Below are positions 1-6,298 of a stretch of 10,845 bases of DNA, piece after piece. The notes under the pieces were generated by a model. The model saw nothing but the letters and a program-made list of their open reading frames with translations, had not been told where the DNA came from and searched no databases. Origin of the DNA: an uncultured Collinsella sp. (GTDB lineage: Bacteria; Actinomycetota; Coriobacteriia; Coriobacteriales; Coriobacteriaceae). The translations under genes and the position numbers were made by a program. The DNA is taken from NCBI GenBank assembly GCA_900549135.1, contig URNI01000062.1:1-10845 (forward strand), given 5' to 3'. Positions within the stretch are counted from its first letter, which is position 1, and each line of letters starts with the position of its first letter.

Positions 1-2
1 TG

Positions 3-623
3 GCCGAGTCCGCTGTCGAGGTGCCTTTTATCCAGGAGTCCACGCCCATGCTCGGTGTGGTGGCGGCAACCGATAAGACGTATCTGCTCGAGACGCTTGC
101 CCGCTGGATTCTCGATCGCACCGATAAGGAAACGTCTTTTGCGGCGAACTTTGCCTTCATGCGCATCGCGGCCGCCAATCGTATCATCACCTCGTGCGCG
201 CTCACCAATATGGCGACCGGTGCACTGGTGTTTTTGCCGGGCGCCGATTATCCCGTTATGGCGCTGGCGCAGGTGGGCATGCTCTTTGAGCTCGCTGCCG
301 TCTTTGGACGCGGCATTAAGCCCGAGCGCGGCTACGAGGTCGCGGGCGTGCTTGCCGGCGGTCTTGTGATCCGCGCGGTTACCCGCGCGCTCGTCAAGCA
401 GACGCCGCATATTGGGTTTGCCGTCAAGGCGCTCACTGCTGCCGCGGGCACCTATGGCATGGGCCGTGCGCTCGTTTCGCTCTACGAGCGCGATGTCGAC
501 TGCAGCCGTGCCAACGAGGTGGTCACTGCCACGTTCTCCCGCGTTCGCGATCTGGTGACCACGGTCGCGGGCGCTACTCGTCCCATGGCGTCCTATCAGG
601 ACGCATCAGATCTCGCTGCTTAG
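3..623 (+). CDS. DUF697-like (YcjF-type) membrane protein, 5' part missing
   Basis: The reading frame is open to the left edge of the window. The first possible start, GTG at 21, has no ribosome binding site, so the gene probably begins outside. About 200 residues are visible. A hydrophobic core with a P-G-A-D turn (ALVFLPGADYPVMALAQVG) is followed by a Gly/Ala-rich segment (AGVLAGGLVIRAVTRAL) and a second one ending GTYGMGRALVSLYER. This resembles the DUF697 fold, where a loop of the type 'P.PGAD' precedes a helix reading '...Q..M...LA..YG'. In many DUF697 proteins a GTPase domain lies N-terminal; whether that is so here cannot be seen. Function is unknown; a membrane role is inferred from the hydrophobic segments. 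It ends 10 bases before the radical SAM gene, so the two are probably co-transcribed. The family match is by eye and only moderately secure. Confidence 0.7.
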   Translation, partial: AESAVEVPFIQESTPMLGVVAATDKTYLLETLARWILDRTDKETSFAANFAFMRIAAANRIITSCALTNMATGALVFLPGADYPVMALAQVGMLFELAAVFGRGIKPERGYEVAGVLAGGLVIRAVTRALVKQTPHIGFAVKALTAAAGTYGMGRALVSLYERDVDCSRANEVVTATFSRVRDLVTTVAGATRPMASYQDASDLAA

Positions 624-633
624 GGGTTTTCCG

Positions 634-2511
634 TTGCGCGTTGCATACCAAGATTGTTTTCATTTAATTGAGCCGTTGCTCGCCAAGGTCGAGAAGCCGA
701 GCCGCTATATCGATCACGAGTGGGGCACGCTTTCCAAGGCCGATGCCGACTACCGTTGCTGCCTGATCTACCCGGATGTGTACGAGGTTGGTCTGCCCAA
801 CCAGGGCATCGCCATCCTCTACAACATCCTTAACCAGGCCGAGGGCATCTCCTGCGAGCGTGGCTATGTGCCGTGGCCCGATATGGGTGACGCCATGCGC
901 GAGGCGGGTATTCCGCTGCTCTCGCTCGAGGGTGCAGCGCCGGTCGCTTCGTTTGATATCGTCGGCCTGCATGTGCCGCACGAGATGGCGGTGACGAACT
1001 TCCTCGAGGCTCTCGACCTCGCTGGCATTCCGCTGTTAGCGGCCGACCGCACCGAGGACGACCCCATTATCATCGCCGGTGGTCCCTCGGTGTACAACCC
1101 CGAGCCGTACGCGGCCTTCTTCGATGCCATCCTCATCGGTGAGGGCGAGGAATCGCTGCTCGAGACCTGCCAGCTGCATCGCCGCCTGCGTGACGAAGGG
1201 GTCCCGCGCGCGCAGATTGTTGAGCAGCTTGCATCCATTGCCGGCAACTACGTGCCGTCGCTCTATGAGGTTCGTCACGACGAGCCCTGCTCGCCGCATG
1301 GCTACACCGTGCCGCGTGAAGGCAAGGATGCGCCGGCCGTGGTCTACAAGCGCGTCGTCGAGGATTTCGGCGCCACGAATCCGCTGTCGCAGTCGTGCGT
1401 GCCCTATGCGCAGCTGGTCCACGACCGCCTGTCTATCGAGATCCTGCGCGGCTGCGCCCGCGGCTGTCGTTTTTGCCAGGCCGGCATGACGTATCGCCCG
1501 GTGCGTGAGCGCTCGGCCGACCAGATCGTCTCGTCGGTGATTCAGGGTCTGGAAAAGACCGGCTATGACGAGGTGTCGCTGACCTCGCTCTCCACGACCG
1601 ACCACTCCTGCATTCGCGACGTGCTCGGCAGGCTCAACCGCCGCCTGGAGGATACGGGTATTCGCGTGTCTATTCCGTCGCAGCGCCTGGATTCGTTTGG
1701 CGTGGATATGGCCGAGTCGGTTGCTGGCGAAAAGAAGGGCGGACTGACGTTCGCGCCCGAGGCCGGCAGCCAGCGCATGCGCGACATCATTAACAAGAAC
1801 GTGACCGAGGAGGACCTGGACCGTGCGGCCAAGGCGGCCTTCGAGGCCGGCTGGAACCGCATGAAGCTCTACTTTATGATGGGCCTTCCCGGCGAGCGCG
1901 ACGAGGACATCGTGGCCATCGCCAATCTGGCCGATCACGTGCTGGAGCTCGGTCGTTCCGTGGTGCCCAAGGCTCGTCGCGGCTCGATCTCGGTGTCGAT
2001 CTCGGTTTCGGTCTTTATCCCCAAGGCTGCCACGCCGTTCCAGTGGTGCCCGCAGCTCGACTACGACGACGTCAAGCGTCGCCAGAAGCTGCTCGTCACG
2101 AGCGTTCGCAACCGTGCCGTCCGCGTTCATTACCACGATGCCGAGACCTCGCTCATCGAGGCCGCGCTGTCCCGCGCCGGTCGTGACATGACGCCCGTCA
2201 TCATCGACGCTTGGCGCTCGGGCTCTCGCTTTGACGCCTGGGTAGAGCATTTCTCGCTCGATAACTGGAAGGAAGCTGCTGCCAAAAACGGCATCGACCT
2301 CAATGAACTCGTGCACCTGCCCTACGAGTTGGATTGGCGTTTGCCGTGGGAGCATGTGAGCCCCGGCTGCACGCGCGGTTTCCTCGAGCGCGAGTACCGT
2401 CGCTCGCTCGAGGGCGTCACGACTCCCGACTGCACCCGTACGTCGTGCACCGGCTGCGGGATCTGCCCCACGCTCCACGCCAAGAATGTATTGATGGGTG
2501 ATCGCGCATGA
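634..2511 (+). CDS. TIGR03960-type B12-binding-domain radical SAM protein
   Basis: A 625-residue radical SAM protein of unknown substrate. The start is TTG at 634, with AGGGG at 622-626 (overlapping the upstream stop) as ribosome binding site. The N-terminal ~200 residues look like a cobalamin-binding-type Rossmann domain (PDVYEVGLPN at 47-56, IIAGGPS near 146-152, IGEGEE). The canonical DxHxxG motif reads D48-V-Y50-E-V-G53, with Tyr for His. The radical SAM core carries C274-x3-C278-x2-C281 (RGCARGCRFCQ), which binds the 4Fe-4S cluster that cleaves S-adenosylmethionine, followed by TFAPEAGSQRMR and KLYFMMGLPGE. The C-terminus has a further cluster C600-x4-C605-x2-C608-x2-C611 plus C579, possibly for another metal centre. 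The family is usually followed by, or fused to, a DUF2344 partner, and that gene follows here with an ATGA overlap, implying translational coupling and joint function. The reaction is not known; a role in ribosome or tRNA modification is only inferred from its neighbours. Confidence 0.9.
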   Translation: MRVAYQDCFHLIEPLLAKVEKPSRYIDHEWGTLSKADADYRCCLIYPDVYEVGLPNQGIAILYNILNQAEGISCERGYVPWPDMGDAMREAGIPLLSLEGAAPVASFDIVGLHVPHEMAVTNFLEALDLAGIPLLAADRTEDDPIIIAGGPSVYNPEPYAAFFDAILIGEGEESLLETCQLHRRLRDEGVPRAQIVEQLASIAGNYVPSLYEVRHDEPCSPHGYTVPREGKDAPAVVYKRVVEDFGATNPLSQSCVPYAQLVHDRLSIEILRGCARGCRFCQAGMTYRPVRERSADQIVSSVIQGLEKTGYDEVSLTSLSTTDHSCIRDVLGRLNRRLEDTGIRVSIPSQRLDSFGVDMAESVAGEKKGGLTFAPEAGSQRMRDIINKNVTEEDLDRAAKAAFEAGWNRMKLYFMMGLPGERDEDIVAIANLADHVLELGRSVVPKARRGSISVSISVSVFIPKAATPFQWCPQLDYDDVKRRQKLLVTSVRNRAVRVHYHDAETSLIEAALSRAGRDMTPVIIDAWRSGSRFDAWVEHFSLDNWKEAAAKNGIDLNELVHLPYELDWRLPWEHVSPGCTRGFLEREYRRSLEGVTTPDCTRTSCTGCGICPTLHAKNVLMGDRA

Positions 2512-3320
2512 GTGAGCGCCTGACCGACAACCCCTCGCTCTTTAGACTTCGTGTTCGCTATGGCAAGCGCGATCGCCTTAAGTACCTGGGCCATCTCGAA
2601 GTAATCCATACCATTGAGCGCATCGTGCGCCGTGCGGGACTTCCCTATGCCGTCACGCAGGGCTTCTCCCCGCACATGCGCGTGGGCTTCTCTTCGGCGC
2701 TACCGGTGGGTACGTCGTCGACCTGCGAGTGGTATGACCTGTTTATGACCGAGTTCGTGGCGCTCGACGAGGCGTTTGGGCGCCTGGCTGCGGCGTCTCC
2801 GGCCGATCTGGCGCCCATCGAGGCGGCGTACATCGACGTGCGCACGCCGGCATTGACGGCGCAGCTCACGCGCCTGTCGTATCGCATCGACTTACACCTG
2901 GATCCCGAGGCGCCCGTAAGCGCCGACGAGGTGCGTCGTGCGATCGACACGCTGCGCGCGGGCCATGGCATCGACTACGCGCGCGGAAAAAAGAGCAAGC
3001 GCTTGGATTTGGATCACACACTCGTGGGCTATGAGCTCACGGCGGGGGAGCGCCCGGACCATTTGATGCTCATGCTCGACACCCATGCCGACAACGAGGG
3101 CTCCATGCGTCCGGAAATTTTGCTTTCTGCGGCTGATGTTTTGTTGCAGGGCTTGACCCCGGGCGTGGATGCACCTATTGTTTCCACCGGTATGCAAGAC
3201 CTCGTGACCATCTGCTCCTACGATGTCGAGCGTCAGAATCAAGCATGCGAGGACGACGAGGGCCGACTCGTCAGCCCCATACCTGTGCGAACTTGTGGAT
3301 TTGCTCCACATACTCGTTGA
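2508..3320 (+). CDS. DUF2344 / TIGR03936 radical SAM-associated protein
   Basis: A 270-residue protein of the DUF2344 family, which occurs beside or fused to TIGR03960 radical SAM proteins. The N-terminal signature is clear: FRLRVRYGKRDRLKYLGHLE, then IERIVRRAGLPYAVTQGFSPHMRVGFSSALPVGTSS, matching the family pattern of a 'GHLD/E' stretch, an 'RRAGLP' stretch and 'QGF.P'. The middle and C-terminal parts are less conserved, and the last ~25 residues look like a loose tail. ATG at 2508 overlaps the upstream stop as ATGA, so translation is probably coupled. No cysteine cluster or nucleotide-binding loop is seen, which suggests an accessory or substrate-binding role rather than catalysis. The stop codon TGA lies inside the -35 box of the rplU promoter. 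In many bacteria an RNase E/G gene stands between this gene and rplU; here there is none. The biochemical function is unknown. Confidence 0.88.
   Translation: MSERLTDNPSLFRLRVRYGKRDRLKYLGHLEVIHTIERIVRRAGLPYAVTQGFSPHMRVGFSSALPVGTSSTCEWYDLFMTEFVALDEAFGRLAAASPADLAPIEAAYIDVRTPALTAQLTRLSYRIDLHLDPEAPVSADEVRRAIDTLRAGHGIDYARGKKSKRLDLDHTLVGYELTAGERPDHLMLMLDTHADNEGSMRPEILLSAADVLLQGLTPGVDAPIVSTGMQDLVTICSYDVERQNQACEDDEGRLVSPIPVRTCGFAPHTR
3294..3310. repeat. Small inverted repeat upstream of the rplU promoter
   Basis: TGTGGA (3294-3299) and TCCACA (3305-3310) are perfect inverted copies around a 5-base spacer. They sit in the last codons of the DUF2344 gene and end 6 bases before the -35 box of the rplU promoter. 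This could be an operator half-site pair, a small hairpin, or chance; nothing in the sequence decides it. Confidence 0.35.
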
Positions 3321-3345
3321 CGGGGGTATTATCGCCTGCTACTAT
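3317..3345 (+). promoter_or_regulatory. Predicted promoter of rplU-rpmA
   Basis: TTGACG (-35, 3317-3322) and TACTAT (-10, 3340-3345) are separated by exactly 17 bases. A TG at 3337-3338 lies one base before the -10, giving an extended -10 element. Transcription should start near 3352, leaving a leader of about 36 bases before the rplU ATG. The -35 box overlaps the TGA stop of the DUF2344 gene. The leader is too short for an elaborate L21-type autoregulatory RNA, and no convincing hairpin is seen in it. Confidence 0.65.
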
Positions 3346-3387
3346 ATTCGGCTGTTGCACTAACTGATGCATGAAGGGCAAGTAAAC

Positions 3388-3762
3388 ATGTACGCAATCG
3401 TTAACACGGGCGGCAAGCAGTACAAGGTCGCCACCGACGATGTCATCACCGTCGAGAAGATCGAGGGCAATGAGGGCGACAAGGTCACCCTGCCGGTTAT
3501 CTTCCTCAACGATGGTAAGAAGATCGTCACCGATCCCGACAAGCTGGCCAAGGCCAAGGTTACCGCTCAGATCGTTGAGCAGTTCAAGGGCGAGAAGCAG
3601 CTGGTCTTCAAGTTCCACAAGCGTAAGCGCTATCGTCGTCTGAAGGGTCACCGTCAGCAGCTCACCAAGCTGAAGATCGTGAAGGTCCAGGCTACGTCCC
3701 GCGCCAAGAAGGCTGTCAAGGCAGAGGCTGAGGCTGTTGCCGAGGCTCCCGTCGCCGAGTAG
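3388..3762 (+). CDS. rplU: 50S ribosomal protein L21
   Basis: Large-subunit ribosomal protein L21, which binds 23S rRNA. I place the start at ATG 3388: the protein then begins MYAIVNTGGKQYKV as the family does, and GAAGGG (3373-3378) lies 9 bases upstream. An in-frame ATG at 3367 would add seven residues but would absorb that ribosome binding site into the coding region. The product is 124 residues against about 103 for typical L21. The signature FKFHKRKRYRRLKGHRQQ (about residues 74-91) is followed by LTKLKIVKV, where L21 usually ends. The extra C-terminal ~25 residues are Lys/Ala/Glu-rich (KAVKAEAEAVAEAPVAE) and probably flexible. It is first in a short operon with rpmA, 33 bases downstream, and has its own promoter at 3317-3345. 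Confidence 0.97.
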   Translation: MYAIVNTGGKQYKVATDDVITVEKIEGNEGDKVTLPVIFLNDGKKIVTDPDKLAKAKVTAQIVEQFKGEKQLVFKFHKRKRYRRLKGHRQQLTKLKIVKVQATSRAKKAVKAEAEAVAEAPVAE

Positions 3763-3795
3763 ATTACACTCGTAACGAAAGAGTAGGTATACACA

Positions 3796-4053
3796 ATGGC
3801 ACACAAAAAAGGACTCGGTTCCTCCCGTAATGGCCGTGACTCCCGCGGTCAGCGCCTTGGCACGAAGCGCTATGCCGGCCAGACGGTAACCACGGGCACG
3901 ATTCTCGTCCGTCAGCACGGCACGCACATCCACCCGGGTGAGAACGTTGGCCGTGGCAAGGACGACACGCTGTTCGCGCTGGTCGACGGTACCGTTGAGT
4001 TCCACAAGGGTATCAAGCACAGGGTCAGCGTACGCCCGCTCGCGAACGCGTAA
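3796..4053 (+). CDS. rpmA: 50S ribosomal protein L27
   Basis: Large-subunit ribosomal protein L27, whose N-terminal tail reaches the peptidyl transferase centre. The 85-residue product begins MAHKKGLGSSRNGRDS and contains RLGTKRYAGQTV, ILVRQHGTHIHPGENVGRGKDDTLFA and VDGTVEFHK, all family signatures. It has the short mature N-terminus; the longer cleaved extension of Firmicutes L27 is absent, and so is the gene for the matching Prp protease, which in Firmicutes sits between rplU and rpmA. Leu at position 7 takes the place of the more usual Ala or Val. GAGTAGG (3781-3787) is the likely ribosome binding site, 8 bases before ATG. It is the last gene before the terminator at 4079-4122. Confidence 0.98.
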   Translation: MAHKKGLGSSRNGRDSRGQRLGTKRYAGQTVTTGTILVRQHGTHIHPGENVGRGKDDTLFALVDGTVEFHKGIKHRVSVRPLANA

Positions 4054-4078
4054 TTCACCCTTCATAGAGCACATATGT

Positions 4079-4122
4079 GGGAGGCACTTGAGTTTTAGGA
4101 TTCAAGGGTCTCCCTCTTTTTT
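4079..4122 (+). terminator. Intrinsic terminator between rpmA and obgE
   Basis: GGGAG (4079-4083) pairs with CTCCC (4110-4114), and CTTGA (4087-4091) pairs with TCAAG (4102-4106). A 3x3 internal loop separates the two helices and a 10-base loop closes the hairpin. The run TCTTTTTT (4115-4122) follows. The form is a rho-independent terminator ending the rplU-rpmA transcript. The obgE ribosome binding site AGGAGG begins 3 bases after the T run, so read-through transcripts could still supply obgE. Confidence 0.75.
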
Positions 4123-4138
4123 GTAGGAGGCGATTCTG

Positions 4139-5605
4139 TTGTCACAGTTCACCGATATCAGCCGCATTAACGTGTGCGGCGGCGACGGCGGAGCCGGATG
4201 CATGTCGTTTAGGCGCGAGGCATTTGTCCCCAAGGGCGGCCCCGATGGCGGCGACGGCGGTCGTGGCGGCAATGTCGTCATCCAGGCCGATGCTCAGCTG
4301 TCTTCGCTGATCGATTACCGCTTTAAGCATCACTTCCGCGCCGAGCGCGGCACGCACGGGCAGGGTGCCCGTCGTAACGGTAAGAGCGGCGAGGACCTGA
4401 TTCTCAAGGTCCCTATGGGTACCGTGGTGCGCGAGCTCGATCCCGAGACGCAGACCCCGATGTTCGAGATTGCCGACCTGGTGCACGACGGCGAGCGCGT
4501 TGTCGTGGCGCCCGGTGGTGCCGGCGGTCTGGGCAACACTCACTTTGTGACGTCGGTGCGTCGCGCTCCGGCCTTTGCCCAGCTCGGCGAGCCTGCCGAG
4601 GAACACTGGATCGAGCTCGAGATGAAGCTTATGGCCGATGCCGCGCTTGTGGGCTTTCCCTCGGTGGGTAAGTCATCGCTCATTGCGCGCATGAGTGCCG
4701 CCCGCCCCAAGATTGCCGACTACCCGTTTACCACGCTCGTGCCCAATCTGGGCATGGTGCGTGCCGGCGAGTACTCCTATGTCGTTGCCGACGTCCCCGG
4801 TCTCATCGAGGGTGCGAGCGAGGGCAAGGGCCTGGGCCATCAGTTCCTGCGCCACATCGAGCGCACGGCACTCATCATGCACGTCGTCGATATGACGGGT
4901 GGTTTTGAGGATCGCGATCCGGTCGAGGACTATCGCATCATCAACCGTGAGCTTGAGCAGTATGGTGCCGAGCTTTCGGAGCGTCCGCAGATCGTCGTCG
5001 CTAACAAGTGCGATGCGCCGGGCACGGCTGACAAGATTGCCGACCTTAAGCGTGCGGCGCTCGACGATGGCCATATGTTCTTTGCCGTGTCTGCTGTTAC
5101 GGGCGCCGGCCTCAACACGCTGATGCTTGCCGTGGGCGAGCAGGTGGCTAAGCTTCGCGCCGAGCTGGCGGTTGCTGATGAGCCGGTCGATCTGCGCGAC
5201 GAGGAGTGGGAGCGCCGCCGTCTGCAGCGCGAGAAGCGTTTCCGTATTGTCCAGGAAGAGCCCGGTGCCTTCCGTGTGGTCGGTCGTGCCATCGAGCGCA
5301 TGGTCATTCAGACCGACTGGGAAAACGAGGAAGCCGTCATTTACCTGCAGCATAAGTTTGCGCGTATGGGTGTTGACGACGCGCTCGAGAAGGCCGGTTG
5401 CCGTGCGGGCGACGAGGTCCGCATTTGCCAGCGCGCCTTTGACTTTGAGGGCGCCGAGGACTTCTCGGAGTTTGAGGACGAGCTCGAGGATGCGGGCGTT
5501 GAGGTTATTGACGTTGCGGCCGAGGGTGCGGACGTGGCTGATGCCACCGAGGGCTCCGAAGGCACTACCGAAGTCGACGTTGTTGAGACCCCGGAGGGCG
5601 AGTAA
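4139..5605 (+). CDS. obgE: Obg family GTPase (50S assembly and stress)
   Basis: Essential GTPase that binds the 50S subunit late in assembly and couples it to the nucleotide state of the cell. The 488-residue product has three domains. The Gly-rich Obg fold is at about 1-160 (GGDGGAGCMSFRREAFVPKGGP, GGDGGRGG). The G domain has G1 GFPSVGKSS at 172-180, G3 DVPG at 218-221 followed by LIEGASEGKGLGHQFL, G4 NKCD at 289-292 and G5 SAV from 318. A C-terminal OCT domain is at about 365-435 (FRIVQEEPGAFRVVG...HKFARMGVDDAL). A further ~50 residues form an acidic tail. The start is TTG at 4139 with AGGAGG (4125-4130) 8 bases upstream. nadD follows after 3 bases. No separate promoter is apparent; the gene lies just past a terminator. 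Confidence 0.97.
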   Translation: MSQFTDISRINVCGGDGGAGCMSFRREAFVPKGGPDGGDGGRGGNVVIQADAQLSSLIDYRFKHHFRAERGTHGQGARRNGKSGEDLILKVPMGTVVRELDPETQTPMFEIADLVHDGERVVVAPGGAGGLGNTHFVTSVRRAPAFAQLGEPAEEHWIELEMKLMADAALVGFPSVGKSSLIARMSAARPKIADYPFTTLVPNLGMVRAGEYSYVVADVPGLIEGASEGKGLGHQFLRHIERTALIMHVVDMTGGFEDRDPVEDYRIINRELEQYGAELSERPQIVVANKCDAPGTADKIADLKRAALDDGHMFFAVSAVTGAGLNTLMLAVGEQVAKLRAELAVADEPVDLRDEEWERRRLQREKRFRIVQEEPGAFRVVGRAIERMVIQTDWENEEAVIYLQHKFARMGVDDALEKAGCRAGDEVRICQRAFDFEGAEDFSEFEDELEDAGVEVIDVAAEGADVADATEGSEGTTEVDVVETPEGE

Positions 5606-5608
5606 GCC

Positions 5609-6286
5609 ATGTCGCTGCGCGGTGGAATCGGATTGCCTGAGCTGCCTATCAAGGATGGGCAGGAGTTTAGGCTCGGCATTATGGGCGGCACCTTTGACCC
5701 GATTCATTACGGGCACTTGGTTACTGCCGAGCAGGCTCGCGAGTCGCTCGACTTGGACGCCGTGCTCTTTATGCCGGCCGGCTCTCCTGCCTTTAAGCTC
5801 GACAAACCGGTGACGCCTGCTGAGGACCGTTATGCCATGACGGTCCTCGCGACCGCCGCGAACCCGGCCTTTTTGGCAAGCCGCTTCGAGATCGATCGTA
5901 CCGGTGTCACCTACACAGCCGATACGCTGCGTGCCCTTCGCGAGTTTTACCCGTCACAGGTGAAGCTTTACTTTATTACGGGTGCCGATGCGATTATCGA
6001 TATTGTGACCTGGCACAATGCAGATGAGATTGCCGAACTGGCAACCTTTATTGCTGCGACGCGTCCCGGCTTTGACATCGATACGGCCCGGGCGCGGATT
6101 AAGGAATCGGGATTGCCATTCGACGTGCGCTATATCCAGATTCCGGCGCTGGCGATTAGCTCTACCAACATTCGCAAGCGGGTTGCCCGCGGTATGAGCG
6201 TGCGCTATCTTACGAGCGAGTCAGTGCTCGGCTATATCCGTAAACGCGGCCTGTATGCCGATCTTGGGCAAGACGATTTTGATTGA
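5609..6286 (+). CDS. nadD: Nicotinate-mononucleotide adenylyltransferase
   Basis: Transfers AMP from ATP to nicotinate mononucleotide, giving deamido-NAD, in NAD synthesis in the cytosol. The 225-residue product has the nucleotidyltransferase signature GGTFDPIHYGH at 26-36, with the catalytic H33-x-x-H36 pair, and the C-terminal ISSTNIR motif at 183-189 that binds the ATP phosphates. In between are LFMPAGSPAFKL and YFITGADAI, typical of NadD. About 20 residues precede the first strand (FRLGIMGG), slightly longer than in E. coli or Bacillus. ATG at 5609 is supported by GGAGGG (5593-5598), which lies in the last codons of obgE. The gene is 3 bases after obgE and 12 before yqeK, the usual order in Gram-positive genomes. 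Confidence 0.95.
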   Translation: MSLRGGIGLPELPIKDGQEFRLGIMGGTFDPIHYGHLVTAEQARESLDLDAVLFMPAGSPAFKLDKPVTPAEDRYAMTVLATAANPAFLASRFEIDRTGVTYTADTLRALREFYPSQVKLYFITGADAIIDIVTWHNADEIAELATFIAATRPGFDIDTARARIKESGLPFDVRYIQIPALAISSTNIRKRVARGMSVRYLTSESVLGYIRKRGLYADLGQDDFD

Positions 6287-6298
6287 TGGGGGAGAACG

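Noticed and set aside
1036..2478. 480-codon open frame on the minus strand across the radical SAM gene
   Set aside because: It lies wholly opposite a clearly conserved gene, has no family motif and an Arg/Ala/Gly/His-rich composition typical of antisense frames in high-GC DNA.
3294..3302. Possible DnaA box (TGTGGATTT) near the rplU promoter
   Set aside because: Only 7 of 9 bases match the reverse complement of TTATCCACA and there is no cluster, so there is no support for an origin or DnaA control.
3352..3387. An L21-leader-type autoregulatory RNA upstream of rplU
   Set aside because: The predicted leader is about 36 bases with no stable hairpin, too short for the known L21 leader structures.
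3271..4074. 267-codon minus-strand open frame opposite rplU and rpmA
   Set aside because: It covers two well-supported ribosomal genes and their promoter. The Leu-rich look comes from reading Lys/Glu-rich genes backwards.
4673..5716. 347-codon minus-strand open frame opposite obgE
   Set aside because: It is antisense to conserved obgE motifs, crosses into nadD and resembles no protein family.
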